This document shows positions 27,662 through 38,630 of a stretch of DNA of 64,000 nt, one piece after another. The notes beneath the pieces were generated by a model. It was not told the DNA's origin and made no database searches. It saw nothing but the letters and a program-made list of their open reading frames with translations. Positions within the stretch are counted from its first letter, which is position 1. Each line of letters starts with the position of its first letter. Both the position numbers and the translations under genes were made by a program. The DNA comes from Mycobacterium sp. WUMAC-067. GTDB lineage: Bacteria > Actinomycetota > Actinomycetes > Mycobacteriales > Mycobacteriaceae. The stretch lies in the NCBI RefSeq assembly GCF_020217485.1, contig NZ_JAEKMI010000013.1, positions 1 through 64,000 on the forward strand, read 5' to 3'.

Positions 27662-28438
27662 TTACGGTGACGGTAACCTCCGACGGCCCAATAGGGCGGT
27701 ACCGACACGCACACATGTCGATCCGTGTTTGACGGCGATTTCGAAGTCGTCGGACATGCCGGCGGACAGGCCGACCGCGTTCCGGTGCGTCTCGAGCACC
27801 CGCCGATGTTCGGATTGGAGCCGGTCAAAGGCCTCGTCGGGATCGGAGTTCAGCGGCGGGATGGCCATCAGGCCGGCCAGATCCAGATTGGTCGCCTCCT
27901 CGACCTGCGCGCACATCTGGTCGACGGCCCCTGGCCGGGAGATGTCGACGCCGCCGCGGGACTCGTCGCCGTCGAGGCTTACCTGAACATAGATCCGCAT
28001 CGGTTCGGTGCGGCGGCCTTCGGCCAGCGCCGCCGCGACGCCCCGGTCGAGCGCGGTCACCAGGTGCGCACTGTCGACCGAGTGGGCGGTGTGGGCCCAA
28101 CGGGCCACCGACCGCGCCTTGTTCCGCTGGATATGACCCACCATGTGCCAGCGCGGATTTCCCACGTTCGACCGTTCAGAAGCCGCCAGCAGCCGAGTGA
28201 CCTCGGCCACTTTTGCCGTCGCTTCCTGGTCCCGCGATTCGCCGACGGCCCGGCAACCCAATCGGGACAAAGTCACGACGTCGGTTGCTGGAAAAAACTT
28301 GGTCACCGGTAAAACTTCGATCTCCCCGACATTGCGGCCCGCCGCTTCGGCCGCCGCGGCAAGGCGTGAGCGCACCGCCGCCAATGCGTGGGTCAATTCC
28401 GATTCGCGGTCTCCCCCATTGGACATGTCCACCGCCAT
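27662..28438 (-). CDS. YggS/PROSC-family pyridoxal-phosphate homeostasis protein
   Basis: A 258-residue single-domain PLP-binding protein (Rv2148c type) with the fold-type III barrel. The PLP lysine is in EVLPVTKFFPA, followed by RLGCRAVGESRDQE and GLMAIPP, and the phosphate-binding end is GLSAGMSDDFEIAVKHGSTCVR. These proteins buffer PLP and influence amino-acid pools rather than catalyse a known reaction. ATG at 28438 (MAVDMS) starts five bases after the pgeF stop. Confidence 0.92.
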   Translation of the reverse strand: MAVDMSNGGDRESELTHALAAVRSRLAAAAEAAGRNVGEIEVLPVTKFFPATDVVTLSRLGCRAVGESRDQEATAKVAEVTRLLAASERSNVGNPRWHMVGHIQRNKARSVARWAHTAHSVDSAHLVTALDRGVAAALAEGRRTEPMRIYVQVSLDGDESRGGVDISRPGAVDQMCAQVEEATNLDLAGLMAIPPLNSDPDEAFDRLQSEHRRVLETHRNAVGLSAGMSDDFEIAVKHGSTCVRVGTALLGRRRLPSP

Positions 28439-28443
28439 CGCGG

Positions 28444-29151
28444 TCACTCCATCCAGACCAGCGAGGCCAGCCGGCCCGTCGGTGCATCCCGGCGGTGGCT
28501 GAACAATGTCGGGTCGGCCACCGTGCACCGCGGATCGATGTCGATTGCGGTGACGCCCAAACCCTTGAGCTGGCAAGCGATTCCGGCCCGCAGATCGAGT
28601 CCGGGCGTTCCGGCCGCGGTGGTGGTGCGGCTGCCGGGCAGCGCCGCTTCGACCTCGTCGGCCATCGCCGCCGGCACCTCGTAGTTCTGGCCGCTGACGG
28701 CCGGACCGAGCAGGGCCGAGATGTCCTCGGGCTGCGCTCCCAGTTCGAGCATCGCCGCCACGGTGCGCGCCACCACGCCGCGCTGGGCGCCGACGCGCCC
28801 CGCGTGCACCGCCGCGGCCACACCGGCGCGCGCGTCGGCCATCAATACCGGAACGCAGTCGGCGGTCACCACCGCCAGCGCCAGTCGCGCGGTTCGGGTC
28901 ACCAGCGCATCGGTGTCTTCGAGCGTGGCCTCCGGTGGTCCGTCGACCACCTCGACCCGATCACCGTGGACCTGGTTCATCCACACCACGCGCCCGGGGC
29001 GCAGGCCGACGGCGCCCGCCAGCCGTGCCCGGTTTTCGGCGACCGCCGCCGGGTCGTCACCAACGTGGTCACCCAGATTGAAGGTGTCGAAGGGGGGCTT
29101 CGAGACACCACCGGCGCGGGTGGTGGTCACCCGCCGGATGCGAACGCTCAC
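28444..29151 (-). CDS. pgeF: PgeF/YfiH-family multicopper-oxidase-like protein (peptidoglycan editing factor)
   Basis: A 235-residue homologue of Rv2149c. The conserved zinc/copper-type ligands are in WMNQVHGDRV, VTADCVPVLMAD and AAAVHAGRVGAQRG; note the usual HAGWRG reads HAGRVG here. Family members have laccase or purine-nucleoside phosphorolysis activity in vitro and edit peptidoglycan precursors in E. coli. GTG at 29151 (VSVRIRRVTTTRAGG) matches the conserved start; the longer frame into ftsZ territory is not needed. Lies between ftsZ and the yggS-like gene. Confidence 0.9.
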   Translation of the reverse strand: MSVRIRRVTTTRAGGVSKPPFDTFNLGDHVGDDPAAVAENRARLAGAVGLRPGRVVWMNQVHGDRVEVVDGPPEATLEDTDALVTRTARLALAVVTADCVPVLMADARAGVAAAVHAGRVGAQRGVVARTVAAMLELGAQPEDISALLGPAVSGQNYEVPAAMADEVEAALPGSRTTTAAGTPGLDLRAGIACQLKGLGVTAIDIDPRCTVADPTLFSHRRDAPTGRLASLVWME

Positions 29152-29251
29152 GTGACCAGTATCCGGAAGCCCTTGCCCGCCAGGCTGCATCGACGTAGGG
29201 CCCCTATGCTTCGACGCCGGTTTGTCGCGCAGTGGCAAGCAAATCGAGACC

Positions 29252-30409
29252 TCAGCGGCGCATGAACGGCGGCACATCGACGTCGTCGTCATCGCCGCCG
29301 ATATTCAAGGTCGAACCGTTCGTGTGCACCGGCACGCTGACCGCGTCGACCGGTTCGAACAACGTCGAGGTGAGCTTGCCGGCCTTCGCCGACTCGATGC
29401 GGTGCGCGCCGACCTTCTCTTCCTTGTCGGCGTTGCCGCCGATGACGGGTTTGCGGCCGGGGCCGGTGGCGTCGAATCCCGCCGCGATGACGGTGACGCG
29501 CACCTCGTCGCCCAGCGAGTCGTCGATGACGGTACCGAAGATGATGTTGGCGTCCTGGTGCGCGGCGTCCTGCACCAGCGAGGCCGCCTCGTTGATCTCG
29601 AACAGCCCCAGGTCGCTGCCACCGGCGATCGACATCAGCACGCCCTGCGCGCCTTCCATCGACGCCTCCAGCAGCGGGGAGTTGATGGCGATCTCGGCGG
29701 CTTTGAGCGAGCGGCCCTCGCCGCGCGCCGAGCCGATGCCCATCAGCGCGGTGCCGGCGCCGGACATGATGCCCTTGACGTCGGCGAAGTCGACGTTGAT
29801 CAGGCCCGGGGTGGTGATCAGGTCCGTGATGCCCTGGACACCGTTGAGCAGCACCTCGTCGGCGCTGCGGAAGGCGTCCATGAGCGACACCGCGGCGTCA
29901 CCCATCTGCAGCAGCCGGTCGTTGGGGATCACGATCAGGGTGTCGCAGCTCTCCCGCAGCGACGCGATGCCGCTTTCGGCCTGGTTGCCGCGCCGCTTGC
30001 CCTCGAACGAGAACGGCCGGGTGACCACTCCGACGGTCAGCGCGCCCAGCTTGCGGGCGATGCTGGCGACGACGGGGGCCCCGCCGGTGCCGGTCCCGCC
30101 GCCCTCACCGGCGGTGACGAACACCATGTCCGCCCCGCGCAGCAGCTCTTCGATTTCGTCCTTGGCGTCCTCGGCGGCCCTGCGCCCGACCTCCGGGTCG
30201 GCGCCGGCGCCCAGCCCGCGGGTGGAGTCGCGCCCGACGTCGAGTTTGACGTCGGCGTCACTCATCAACAGCGCCTGCGCGTCGGTGTTGATCGCGATGA
30301 ACTCGACGCCTTTGAGGCCCTGTTCGATCATTCGGTTGACGGCGTTGACGCCGCCGCCACCGATACCCACGACCTTGATCACGGCCAGGTAGTTGTGCGG
30401 GGGGGTCAT
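29252..30409 (-). CDS. ftsZ: Cell division protein FtsZ
   Basis: The tubulin-like GTPase that forms the Z ring, 385 residues. The GTP signature [13 protein letters not shown]7-loop region and [13 protein letters not shown] are present, and the C-terminal peptide [13 protein letters not shown] is the docking tail for FtsW, SepF and others. Compared with the M. tuberculosis protein there are six more residues in the linker before AHRIESAK ([11 protein letters not shown]). ATG at 30409 ([10 protein letters not shown]) is the conserved start; an ATG directly before it is alternative. The 268 bases upstream contain AT-rich DNA with a TTGACA (30517-30522, minus strand). Confidence 0.98.
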   Translation of the reverse strand: MTPPHNYLAVIKVVGIGGGGVNAVNRMIEQGLKGVEFIAINTDAQALLMSDADVKLDVGRDSTRGLGAGADPEVGRRAAEDAKDEIEELLRGADMVFVTAGEGGGTGTGGAPVVASIARKLGALTVGVVTRPFSFEGKRRGNQAESGIASLRESCDTLIVIPNDRLLQMGDAAVSLMDAFRSADEVLLNGVQGITDLITTPGLINVDFADVKGIMSGAGTALMGIGSARGEGRSLKAAEIAINSPLLEASMEGAQGVLMSIAGGSDLGLFEINEAASLVQDAAHQDANIIFGTVIDDSLGDEVRVTVIAAGFDATGPGRKPVIGGNADKEEKVGAHRIESAKAGKLTSTLFEPVDAVSVPVHTNGSTLNIGGDDDDVDVPPFMRR

Positions 30410-30677
30410 CATTCGTCTTCCTCCCTGATGGGCTCGGCTCTCCCGGTGGTGGGCTCCTCCGGACGTTCGCGGTCCTTCCTGGCAAACCCTCAACCTCAAC
30501 CATAGAGTTAGAGTTATGTCAAGTAGTTCCGCGCAACCAGAACGGTATGGGCATGGCGCGCGCTAACCCCGCAGGCGCGCCGACGCGCGTCCCGCAAATT
30601 TTGCCCATTTTTCCGCCGCTGAGCGGGCGTGAGCGCTGCTCGACGGCGCCGCGGCGCGCGCGACGTGACGAAGATCG
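30410..30677 (-). promoter_or_regulatory. ftsZ upstream region
   Basis: The only sizeable gap inside the murE-ftsZ run. On the minus strand it carries ACTTGACATAACTCTAACTC: a TTGACA box at 30522-30517 and a tandem AACTCTA. A TATGGT hexamer starts 12 bases after TTGACA, which is too short for a standard sigma-70 spacing, so the exact -10 is open. A separate ftsZ promoter here is expected from other mycobacteria. Confidence 0.45.
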
Positions 30678-31643
30678 CTACTTGACCGTCGGCAGGTCCG
30701 GGCTGGACACGTCGTAGGTCTTGCCGGGCTGGGTCAACAGCGCGGACAGCTTCTCGGCCTTCTCGTCGGTGCGGTCGGTGGTCCCCCAGATCACCACCCG
30801 GCCGTCGCCGAGTGTCAGGGTGATCGAGGCCACCGAGGGCGCCGCGATCCGGCCGACCTGGTCCTGAACCTCGGGACGCAGCGCGGTGAGCACCTGCAGG
30901 GCGGCCTTGGTGGCGGGGTCGTTCGGCCCCGGATCGGCGACATCGAGGTAGGGCAGCGCCGGTGGCGGCGGCCCGGTCGCGAAATCCACGCCGTCGCGGT
31001 CGAACAGGTGTGGCCCGTCGGGAAAGTCTTTGACCGCCACCGGGACTCGCTCGACGATCGTGATCCGCAGCGCGGACGGGTACTGGCGCTGCACGCGCGC
31101 GCTGGCCACTCGCCGGATCGCCGCCACCCGGTCGGCGACCTGGTTGGTGTTGATCTGCAGCAGCGGCGTTCCGAGCCGCACCTGCGCCGCATCCAGGACC
31201 TCGTCCCGGGTCACCACGCCGGTCCCGACGACGACGATGTTGCGGGCCGACATCGCCGGCGTGAAATAGAGCACCAACGCCAACCCGATGCCGACGATCA
31301 CCAGCAGGATGGTGACCAACAGCATCTTGAGCCCCCGAACAACGCCCCGCGCAACGGGTTTGGGTTCGTGGACCGGCCGTCCGGTGGCCCTGCGCTTGGC
31401 TTCACGGCGCGCCTCTTCGATGGCCATGGCGCGGGCCTGGGCGGCGCGGCGCTCGGCGCGTTCGCGGCGGGCCCGCCGGCGCGGCCCCTCGACCTCCGCC
31501 GGATCGGGGGTTTGATCGGCCTGTGGATCGGGTTCCGCCGGGTCGGCGCCCGTGCCGGTGAAGAGCGGCGCGGTGACCGCGTCGTCCGGGACCGGGTTGT
31601 CGGCCTGCATGGCCCCGGGCGGTTCGGGGGTCGGCTGGGTCAT
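30678..31643 (-). CDS. ftsQ: Cell division protein FtsQ
   Basis: A 321-residue bitopic protein of the divisome core (FtsQ-FtsL-FtsB). A long charged cytoplasmic N-terminus is followed by one membrane helix ([20 protein letters not shown], about 126-145), then a POTRA domain ([20 protein letters not shown]) and the FtsQ beta domain ([20 protein letters not shown], then RDGVDFATG). ATG at 31643 overlaps the murC stop by four bases (ATGA). Confidence 0.95.
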   Translation of the reverse strand: MTQPTPEPPGAMQADNPVPDDAVTAPLFTGTGADPAEPDPQADQTPDPAEVEGPRRRARRERAERRAAQARAMAIEEARREAKRRATGRPVHEPKPVARGVVRGLKMLLVTILLVIVGIGLALVLYFTPAMSARNIVVVGTGVVTRDEVLDAAQVRLGTPLLQINTNQVADRVAAIRRVASARVQRQYPSALRITIVERVPVAVKDFPDGPHLFDRDGVDFATGPPPPALPYLDVADPGPNDPATKAALQVLTALRPEVQDQVGRIAAPSVASITLTLGDGRVVIWGTTDRTDEKAEKLSALLTQPGKTYDVSSPDLPTVK

Positions 31644-33127
31644 CGCCGCGCCCCCGGCGCGCCGCGGTTGGCCCGCCCTCGCAACGCCGTGACGATCTCG
31701 GGCCCCAACAGGGTCACGTCGCCCGCCCCCATGGTGACGATGACATCGCCGGGCCCGGCGACCGCGGCCACCTGCTCGGCGGCGGCGGAGAAGTTCGGAA
31801 GGTAGCGCACCGGGACGCTGACGTGCTCGGCGACGCTGGCGCCGCTGACGCCGGCCAGCGGTTGTTCGCGCGCGCCGTAGACGTCGAGGACGAAAACCTC
31901 GTCGGCGGCGTCCAGCGCGTGACCGAACTCCTGCGCGAAAGCCTTTGTCCGCGAATACAAATGGGGCTGGAACACCGCGATGCTGCGGCCGTCACCGCTC
32001 TGCTCGAGCAGGGTTCGGACCGCCGCCAGCGTGGCGACGATTTCCGTGGGGTGATGGGCATAGTCGTCGAACACCCGCACCGGCTGCCCATTGCCCGCGG
32101 CGCCGACCAGCTCGAACCGGCGGCGCACCCCCTCGAAGCCGGCCAGCCCGTCCAGCACCGCGTCGACCGGGGCGCCGATCTCGAGCGCCGCCAGCAGCGC
32201 GCCCATCGCGTTGAGCGCCATGTGGCGTCCGGGCACCGACAGCCGCATCACCCGCGGGTGCTGCTCGGGGTCCAGCTCGGGGGCCAGCTGGATCTGCGCG
32301 ACCGCCTCGGTGCCCTGCTGCTGCCACGACAACAACTCGGCGGCCAGGGGTTCACCGGATTGCGAAGTCCCCGAGCCGGATCCGTAGCGCAGGACCCGAA
32401 TGCCCAGTTCGGCCGTGCGCCGTGCCAGCTCCGCCGCCCCGGGATCGTCGACGCAGACCACCAGCGCCCCGCCGGGGGCGAGCCGGTCCACGAAGGCGTC
32501 GAACACGTCGACGTAGGCGCTGGCACTGCCGTAGAAGTCCAGGTGATCGGTCTCGATGTTGGTGACCACCGCGACATTGGGCGTGTACTCCAGCAGCGAC
32601 CCGTCGCTTTCGTCGGCCTCGGCGACGAAACAGTCGCCGCTGCCGTGGTGCGCGTTGGTCCCGGCCTCCCCCATCTCGCCGCCGACCGCGAACGACGGGT
32701 CGCGCCCGCAGTGCTGCAGCGCCACGATCAGCATCGACGTCGTGGTCGTCTTGCCGTGGGTGCCGGTGACCATCAGCGTGGTGCGGCCGTCCATCAGCTT
32801 GGCCAGCACGGCCGGCCGCAGGATCACCGGAATGCCGCGCCGGCGGGCCTCGACGAGCTCGGGGTTGGTTTTCGGGATGGCGGCGTGGGTGGTGATGACC
32901 GCGGTGGCGCCGCCGGGCAACAGATCCAGCGACGACGCGTCGTGCCCGATGTTGATCTGCGCGCCCCGGGCCCGCAGCGCGTGGATGCCGCGCGACTCCT
33001 TGGCATCCGAGCCGGAGACCAGCCCGCCGCGGTCGAGCAGGATGCGGGCGATGCCGGACATGCCGGCTCCCCCGATGCCGACCATGTGCACCCGCTGCAG
33101 CTCGGGCGGCAGCTGCTCGGTGGTCAT
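31640..33127 (-). CDS. murC: UDP-N-acetylmuramate--L-alanine ligase
   Basis: Adds the first amino acid (L-Ala) to UDP-MurNAc in the cytoplasm. 495 residues. The N-terminal UDP-binding [14 protein letters not shown] loop [13 protein letters not shown] (about 120-132), the EADESDGS region and the C-terminal [10 protein letters not shown] are characteristic of MurC among the Mur ligases. ATG at 33127 overlaps the murG stop by four bases, and its own stop overlaps ftsQ. Confidence 0.98.
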   Translation of the reverse strand: MTTEQLPPELQRVHMVGIGGAGMSGIARILLDRGGLVSGSDAKESRGIHALRARGAQINIGHDASSLDLLPGGATAVITTHAAIPKTNPELVEARRRGIPVILRPAVLAKLMDGRTTLMVTGTHGKTTTTSMLIVALQHCGRDPSFAVGGEMGEAGTNAHHGSGDCFVAEADESDGSLLEYTPNVAVVTNIETDHLDFYGSASAYVDVFDAFVDRLAPGGALVVCVDDPGAAELARRTAELGIRVLRYGSGSGTSQSGEPLAAELLSWQQQGTEAVAQIQLAPELDPEQHPRVMRLSVPGRHMALNAMGALLAALEIGAPVDAVLDGLAGFEGVRRRFELVGAAGNGQPVRVFDDYAHHPTEIVATLAAVRTLLEQSGDGRSIAVFQPHLYSRTKAFAQEFGHALDAADEVFVLDVYGAREQPLAGVSGASVAEHVSVPVRYLPNFSAAAEQVAAVAGPGDVIVTMGAGDVTLLGPEIVTALRGRANRGAPGARR

Positions 33128-34350
33128 GGCTTTCCTCCGGCCGCCAAGCGGCCGAGCCGTGCCTTCCTGGCGATGTCCAGCGCCGCCTGGGCCACCTGGC
33201 GCGCCGCGTCGGGATGTCCCACCCGCGCGGCCGCCGCCGTCATCGCCGCCAGCCGCGGCGGGTCGCCCACCAGGCCCGCCACCTCCCTGGCGACCAGCTC
33301 GGGCGTCAGGTCGGCGTCGGCGACCACCATGCCGCCGCCGGCGTTGACCACCGGCAGCGCGTTGAGCCGTTGCTCGCCGTTGCCGATCGGCAGGGGCACG
33401 TAGATCGCCGGCAGGCCCACCGCCGAGACCTCGGCGACCGTCATCGCCCCGGACCGGCAGATCACCAGGTCGGCGGCGGCGTAGGCCAGGTCCATCCGGT
33501 CGAGGTAGGGCACCGCCACGTACGGCGGATCGCCCGGCAGTGGTTCGCGCAGGTCGAGCGTGTTCTTGGGGCCGTGCGCGTGCAGCACGGCCACGCCGGC
33601 GGAGGCCAGCCCGGCGGCCGCCCCGGAGACGGCCCGGTTCAGCGAGGCCGCCCCCTGCGAGCCGCCGAACACCAGCAGCACCCGCGCGTCGTCGGCGAAA
33701 CCGAAGTGCCGGCGCGCCTCGGCGCGCAGCGCCGCGCGGTCCAGCGAGGTGATGGCCTCGCGCACCGGCACCCCGACCACTTCGGCGCCCGGCAGGCCGC
33801 AGTCGGGCACCGCGGAGAGCACCCGCTCGGCGCTGCGGGCGCCGACCCGGTTGGCCAGCCCGGCGCTGGCGTTGGCTTCGTGGATCACCACCGGGACCCG
33901 ACGGCGGCGCGCGGCCGCAAAGGGCAGGTCCCGCGCGGCGAGATAGGCCGGCAGCGCCACGTATCCGCCGAAGCCGATCACCACGTCGGCGTCGACCGAC
34001 CGCAGCACGGCGCGGGTTTCCCGGACGGCCCGCCACACCCGCGAGGGCAGGCGGGCCAGGTCGCCGCTGGGCTTGCGCGGCAGCGGCACCGGCGTGATCA
34101 GCTCGAGGTCATAGCCGCGCGCGGGCACCAGCCTGGTCTCCAGCCCCCGCGCCGTGCCCAGCGCGGTGATCCGGACCTGCGGATCGAGCGCGCTCAGCGC
34201 GTCGGCGACGGCCATCGCCGGCTCAACGTGGCCGGCCGTTCCGCCGCCGGCCAGCACGACCGACAGCGGCTTAAAAGCCGGCAACGCGGCACCGGCGGGC
34301 AGAGGGTCTGCCCCCCGCCCGCCGGTCGGCTCGTTGACCGTGTCGTTCAC
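33124..34350 (-). CDS. murG: UDP-GlcNAc:lipid I N-acetylglucosaminyltransferase
   Basis: Makes lipid II from lipid I at the inner face of the membrane. 408 residues, GT-B fold. [20 protein letters not shown] is the N-terminal G-loop (near residue 30); [37 protein letters not shown] and the donor-site [20 protein letters not shown] and GNGEQRLNA follow. GTG at 34350 is supported by the GTGA overlap with the ftsW stop; the N-terminal 25 residues before the domain are poorly conserved. Confidence 0.97.
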   Translation of the reverse strand: MNDTVNEPTGGRGADPLPAGAALPAFKPLSVVLAGGGTAGHVEPAMAVADALSALDPQVRITALGTARGLETRLVPARGYDLELITPVPLPRKPSGDLARLPSRVWRAVRETRAVLRSVDADVVIGFGGYVALPAYLAARDLPFAAARRRRVPVVIHEANASAGLANRVGARSAERVLSAVPDCGLPGAEVVGVPVREAITSLDRAALRAEARRHFGFADDARVLLVFGGSQGAASLNRAVSGAAAGLASAGVAVLHAHGPKNTLDLREPLPGDPPYVAVPYLDRMDLAYAAADLVICRSGAMTVAEVSAVGLPAIYVPLPIGNGEQRLNALPVVNAGGGMVVADADLTPELVAREVAGLVGDPPRLAAMTAAAARVGHPDAARQVAQAALDIARKARLGRLAAGGKP

Positions 34351-36086
34351 CCGTAACGCTGACCTTCCAATGCGCGTGTGCGCCGTTGCTGGCGCCGGCC
34401 GGCGGCCTGATTGGCTCCCAGGTTCGCATAGCGCTGGCCAGATCCATGATGCCTCGCCCGGGAGCGGGCGCTGCCCGCAGACTGGCGGGCCGGGCGGCCG
34501 GCCGCTCGCGGGGACGCCGACCGCAGCGGCGCCTCGGCGTTGCGGGGCGTCTTGCGCCCGGGTGACCCGGCGCCCTTGCGCGGCGCGCCGCGCGCTTGCG
34601 GGGCCGATTGCGGGCGAGACCGCTTGCGGTCGCGGAACGCCTCCAGCCGCGTCGGCGAATAGGGCTCGGGCGGCGGGAGCCGCAGGAGCCGGTTCACCTT
34701 GTCGTCGCGGCCGGCCCGCAGCGCGGCCACCGCCTCGGGTTCGTGACGGGCCGCATTGGCCATGATCCCGATCATGAAAAGCGTTGCCGCGGTGGAGGTT
34801 CCACCCGCGGAGATGAGCGGCAGCTGAATGCCCGTCACCGGGAGGATCCCGATCACGTAACCGATGTTGATGAACGCCTGACCCAACACCCACATCGTCG
34901 TGGTGGCGGTCAGCAGCCGCAGGAACGGGTCGGCCGAGCGGCGGGCGATCCGCATCCCGGTGTAGGCGAACAGCCCGAACAGGACCAGCAGCCCGAACGC
35001 GCCGATGAAACCGAGCTCCTCGCCGATGATCGCGAAGATGAAGTCGTTGTGGGCGTTGGGCAGGTAATTCCATTTGGCGGTGCCCTGGCCCAGGCCGTCG
35101 CCGAAGATACCGCCGTGGGCCAGCGCGAATTTCGCCTGCCGGGCCTGATAACCGGTGTCCTGCGGGTCGTTCTCGGGGTTGATCCAGGACCGCACCCGGT
35201 CGGAGCGGTAGCCGGCCGACATCGCCAGGACCGCCCCGGCCATGAAGACCGCGAGCAGTGAGGTGGCGAAGACGCGCAGCGGCAGGCCGGCGTACCAGAG
35301 CAGGGCGAGCAGGATGATGCCCAGCGACACCGTCTGCCCGAGGTCGGGCTGCGCGACGATCAGCGCCAGCGCGATCACCGCCGCCGGCACCAGCGGGATC
35401 AGCAGTTCGCGCAGGCTGGCCCGCTCCAGACGGCGGGCCGCGAGCATGTGCGCTCCCCAGATGGCGAAGGCGATTTTGGCCAGCTCGGAGGGCTGCATGG
35501 AAAAGCCGGCGACCACGAACCACTTGCGGGATCCGTTGGCCAGGTTGCCGATGCCGGGAACCAGCACCAAGACCAGCAGGATGACCGTGACGACGTAGGC
35601 GGTGAAGGCGACGCGACGGATGAACCGCACCGACATCCGCAACGAGGTGTAGCAGGCGACGAGCCCGATCACCGTCCACAGCACCTGCTTGCCGAAGATG
35701 ATCCAGGCCGACCCGTCGGCGTCGTAGGACCGCACGCCCGATGCCGAGAGCACCATGATCAGGCCGAGCGTCGTCAGCAAGCCGGCGATGGCGATGATCA
35801 GGTGAAACGAGGTCATGGGACGGCCGAGCCAGGCGCCGAACCGGTTGTGCGAACCGCCGTCGGCGCCGGCCGCCTTGTCCTTTTTCGCCTTGGGCGCCTT
35901 CGGGGCTTTGGGCGGCTTGCCGGCCTTGTCGGCCTTGTCGGCCTTTTCTCCGTCGTCCGGGGGCGCCTCGGTGACCTCGGCCGCGTCGGTGACTTCCGCC
36001 GCCGAGTCGCCGTCCTCCGCGGGCCCCGTCTCGGTCCCGCTGGTCGCTTTACCCCGGCCCAGGAACCGGGTCAGTGCGTTACCCAC
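34347..36086 (-). CDS. ftsW: Cell division SEDS protein FtsW
   Basis: A 579-residue SEDS-family septal peptidoglycan glycosyltransferase that works with PbpB. Ten membrane helices are expected between about residues 90 and 460; conserved pieces include [36 protein letters not shown] with [15 protein letters not shown] and [11 protein letters not shown] Lys/Ala/Pro-rich cytoplasmic N-terminus ([20 protein letters not shown]) and a very basic C-terminal tail of over 120 residues extend beyond the usual core. GTG at 36086 lies eight bases after the murD stop. Confidence 0.96.
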   Translation of the reverse strand: MGNALTRFLGRGKATSGTETGPAEDGDSAAEVTDAAEVTEAPPDDGEKADKADKAGKPPKAPKAPKAKKDKAAGADGGSHNRFGAWLGRPMTSFHLIIAIAGLLTTLGLIMVLSASGVRSYDADGSAWIIFGKQVLWTVIGLVACYTSLRMSVRFIRRVAFTAYVVTVILLVLVLVPGIGNLANGSRKWFVVAGFSMQPSELAKIAFAIWGAHMLAARRLERASLRELLIPLVPAAVIALALIVAQPDLGQTVSLGIILLALLWYAGLPLRVFATSLLAVFMAGAVLAMSAGYRSDRVRSWINPENDPQDTGYQARQAKFALAHGGIFGDGLGQGTAKWNYLPNAHNDFIFAIIGEELGFIGAFGLLVLFGLFAYTGMRIARRSADPFLRLLTATTTMWVLGQAFINIGYVIGILPVTGIQLPLISAGGTSTAATLFMIGIMANAARHEPEAVAALRAGRDDKVNRLLRLPPPEPYSPTRLEAFRDRKRSRPQSAPQARGAPRKGAGSPGRKTPRNAEAPLRSASPRAAGRPARQSAGSARSRARHHGSGQRYANLGANQAAGRRQQRRTRALEGQRYG

Positions 36087-36093
36087 GCCCGCC

Positions 36094-37551
36094 CTACCGG
36101 ATCGCCGCGCGCACGGCGGCCGCGAACGCGTCGCCCCGGTCGGCGTAACCCGCGAACTGGTCGAACGATGCGCCCGCCGGTGCCAGCAGGACCGTGTCAC
36201 CCGGCTGGGCCAGGCCACGCGCCGCGGCAACCGCCGCGGCCATGACCGCAGTGCCGAGATCCCGGCCCACATGTTTCACTTCTGTCACATCTGCACCAGA
36301 AACCACTGCAGTCGCATCCATACCAGCATCCTCGCCTGTCACAACGTGGAGGACGGGGACATCCGGCGCGTGTCGCGATAACGCCTCTGCAACCTCTTGC
36401 CGATCCCGGCCGATGAGCACGGCCCCGACCAGCCGCGACGCGATCCTGGCGACCTCGGCGTCCACCGATGCGCCCTTCAGCAAGCCGCCGGCGATCCAGA
36501 CGACTCGGGGGTAGGCCAGCACCGACGCCTCGGCGGCGTGGGGATTGGTGGCCTTGGAGTCGTCGACGAAGGTGATGCCGTCGGCGACGGCCACGACCTC
36601 CGCCCGGTGCCGGCCCACCCGGAAGGTCGCGAGCGCGGACGCGATCGCCTCTGCGGGCACCCCGACACTGCGGGCCAGCGCGGCCGCGGCCAGGGCGTCG
36701 AGCACGCCGACGGGGCCGGGCACCGGTATCGAGTCGACGGGCAGCAGGGTCAGGTCGTCGGCGAAGGCGCGGTCGATCAGGTGGCCGTCGCGCACGCCGA
36801 GTTCCCCCGGGCCCGGCTCGCCCGACCGAAACCCGACGCGCACCGGCGCCCGCGCGGTCCCCAGCAGCGCCGCGGCCCGGGCGTCGTCCAGCCCGGCCAC
36901 CGCCACCCGCCCGTCGAGCACCCGGGCCTTGGCCGCCGCGTAGTCGGCCATCGTGCCGTGCCAGTCCAGGTGGTCTTCGGCGATGTTGAGCACCGCGCCG
37001 CCCTCGGGACGCAGCGAGGGCGCCCAGTGCAACTGGAAGCTGGACAACTCGACGGCCAGCAGCTCGGCGGGCTGGTCCAGGACGTCGAGCACCGGGCTGC
37101 CGATGTTGCCGCACAACAGGTTTGCGCGCCCCGCGGCGGTCAGCATGGCGTGCAGCATCGACGTCGTCGTCGTCTTGCCGTTGGTCCCGGTGACCACCAG
37201 CCAGCGGCGCGGCGGCCCGTAGTGACCCGCGGCGTCCAGCCGCCAGGCCAGCTCCACATCGCCCCAGACGGGCACGCCCGCGGCCGACGCGGCGACCAGC
37301 AGCGGCGTGGCCGGTGAGAAGCCGGGGCTGGTCACCACCAGGGCGTAGCGGGAAATCCGCTCGGCTGCCGCCGACGTCGTAGCGGTCGCCACGCCCGCGT
37401 CGGCGTACCCGCGCAGGGTGGCCAGGTCGTCGTCGCACAGGGTCGGCACCGCGCCGAATCGGGTCAGGGCCGCCAGCACCGCCTTGCCCGTCACCCCGCC
37501 GCCGGCCACCAGCACCGAGGCGCCCGGCGCCAAGGGGTCAAGACCGCTCAT
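36094..37551 (-). CDS. murD: UDP-N-acetylmuramoylalanine--D-glutamate ligase
   Basis: Adds D-Glu to UDP-MurNAc-L-Ala. 485 residues. N-terminal [12 protein letters not shown] nucleotide-type loop, ATP loop [33 protein letters not shown] and the C-terminal [11 protein letters not shown] are all MurD-type. ATG at 37551 overlaps the mraY stop in TGATG, which is preferred over the in-frame start 24 bases earlier. Confidence 0.97.
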   Translation of the reverse strand: MSGLDPLAPGASVLVAGGGVTGKAVLAALTRFGAVPTLCDDDLATLRGYADAGVATATTSAAAERISRYALVVTSPGFSPATPLLVAASAAGVPVWGDVELAWRLDAAGHYGPPRRWLVVTGTNGKTTTTSMLHAMLTAAGRANLLCGNIGSPVLDVLDQPAELLAVELSSFQLHWAPSLRPEGGAVLNIAEDHLDWHGTMADYAAAKARVLDGRVAVAGLDDARAAALLGTARAPVRVGFRSGEPGPGELGVRDGHLIDRAFADDLTLLPVDSIPVPGPVGVLDALAAAALARSVGVPAEAIASALATFRVGRHRAEVVAVADGITFVDDSKATNPHAAEASVLAYPRVVWIAGGLLKGASVDAEVARIASRLVGAVLIGRDRQEVAEALSRHAPDVPVLHVVTGEDAGMDATAVVSGADVTEVKHVGRDLGTAVMAAAVAAARGLAQPGDTVLLAPAGASFDQFAGYADRGDAFAAAVRAAIR

Positions 37552-38630
37552 CAGGCACCGATCGCGGCCAGCCACTCACCGTAGAAAAGGGCCACACCCA
37601 GCCCGCAGGCGATCGCGGTGAGCAACCAAAAACGGATGATGACCGTGGTCTCGGCCCAGCCGGCCAATTCGAAGTGGTGGTGAAAGGGCGCCATCCGGAA
37701 CACCCGGCGCCCGGTGGTGCGAAACGTCAAGATTTGCAACACAACTGAGAGGACCTCGGCGACGAACAGCGAACCCAGCACGACGGCGAGGATCTCGGTG
37801 CGGCTGGTGACCGAGATGCCCGCGATGATGCCGCCCAACGCCAGCGATCCGGTGTCGCCCATGAAGATCTTGGCGGGCGCGGCGTTCCACCACAGAAAGC
37901 CGATGCAGGCGCCCGCGGTGGCGGCGGCGACGATCGCCAGGTCCAGCGGATCGCGCACGTTGTAGCAGCCCAGCCCCGGCGCGGTGACGCACGCGTTGCG
38001 GTACTGCCAGAACGTGATCAGCACGTAGGCCGCGGTGACCATGGCCATGGTGCCCGCGGCGAGCCCGTCCAGGCCGTCGGTGAAGTTGACCGCGTTGGAC
38101 CAGGCGCTGACGACGACCACGCAGAACAACACGAACAGCGCCGGAGCCAGGGCGACGGTGGCGATCTCGCGCACGTAGGACAGGTCCGCGCTGGCCGGCG
38201 TCAGGCCGTTGGCGTTGCGGAACTGCAGCACCAGCACGCCGAAGATCACCGCGGCCGCGACCTGCCCGATCGTCTTGGCAGTCTTGTTCAGCCCGAGATT
38301 GCGCGACCTGCGGATCTTGATCACGTCGTCGAGAAACCCGACGCCGCCGAGCACGGTGGCCAGGCTCAGCACCAGCAGACCCGACGCGGAGCTGCCCTCG
38401 CCGTCAAACGCCAGCCCGGCCAGGTGCGTCCCCAGATAACCGGCCCAGATGCCGGCCAGGATCGCGACGCCGCCCATCGACGGCGTGCCTCGCTTGGCGT
38501 GGTGGGTCGGCGGGCCGTCGTCGCGGGTGTGGTGGCCGAACCCCTGCCTGGTGAACAGCCGGATCAGCGCCGGTGTCAACAGGATCGAGACGGCCAGCGC
38601 GATGGCGACGGCGATGAGGATTTGTCTCAT
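37551..38630 (-). CDS. mraY: Phospho-N-acetylmuramoyl-pentapeptide transferase
   Basis: Transfers phospho-MurNAc-pentapeptide to undecaprenyl phosphate, forming lipid I. 359 residues with ten predicted membrane helices. The catalytic Asp pair is in [11 protein letters not shown], with [15 protein letters not shown] and [11 protein letters not shown] later and the His motif [12 protein letters not shown] near the end. ATG at 38630 overlaps the murF stop by four bases. Confidence 0.98.
   Translation of the reverse strand: MRQILIAVAIALAVSILLTPALIRLFTRQGFGHHTRDDGPPTHHAKRGTPSMGGVAILAGIWAGYLGTHLAGLAFDGEGSSASGLLVLSLATVLGGVGFLDDVIKIRRSRNLGLNKTAKTIGQVAAAVIFGVLVLQFRNANGLTPASADLSYVREIATVALAPALFVLFCVVVVSAWSNAVNFTDGLDGLAAGTMAMVTAAYVLITFWQYRNACVTAPGLGCYNVRDPLDLAIVAAATAGACIGFLWWNAAPAKIFMGDTGSLALGGIIAGISVTSRTEILAVVLGSLFVAEVLSVVLQILTFRTTGRRVFRMAPFHHHFELAGWAETTVIIRFWLLTAIACGLGVALFYGEWLAAIGA

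Noticed and set aside
30494..30522. Full sigma-70 promoter for ftsZ built from TTGACA and TATGGT
   Set aside because: The spacing between the two boxes is only 12 bases, too short; kept only as a promoter-like region.
31823..33403. 526-codon plus-strand frame opposite murC
   Set aside because: Shadow of a gene with complete MurC motifs.
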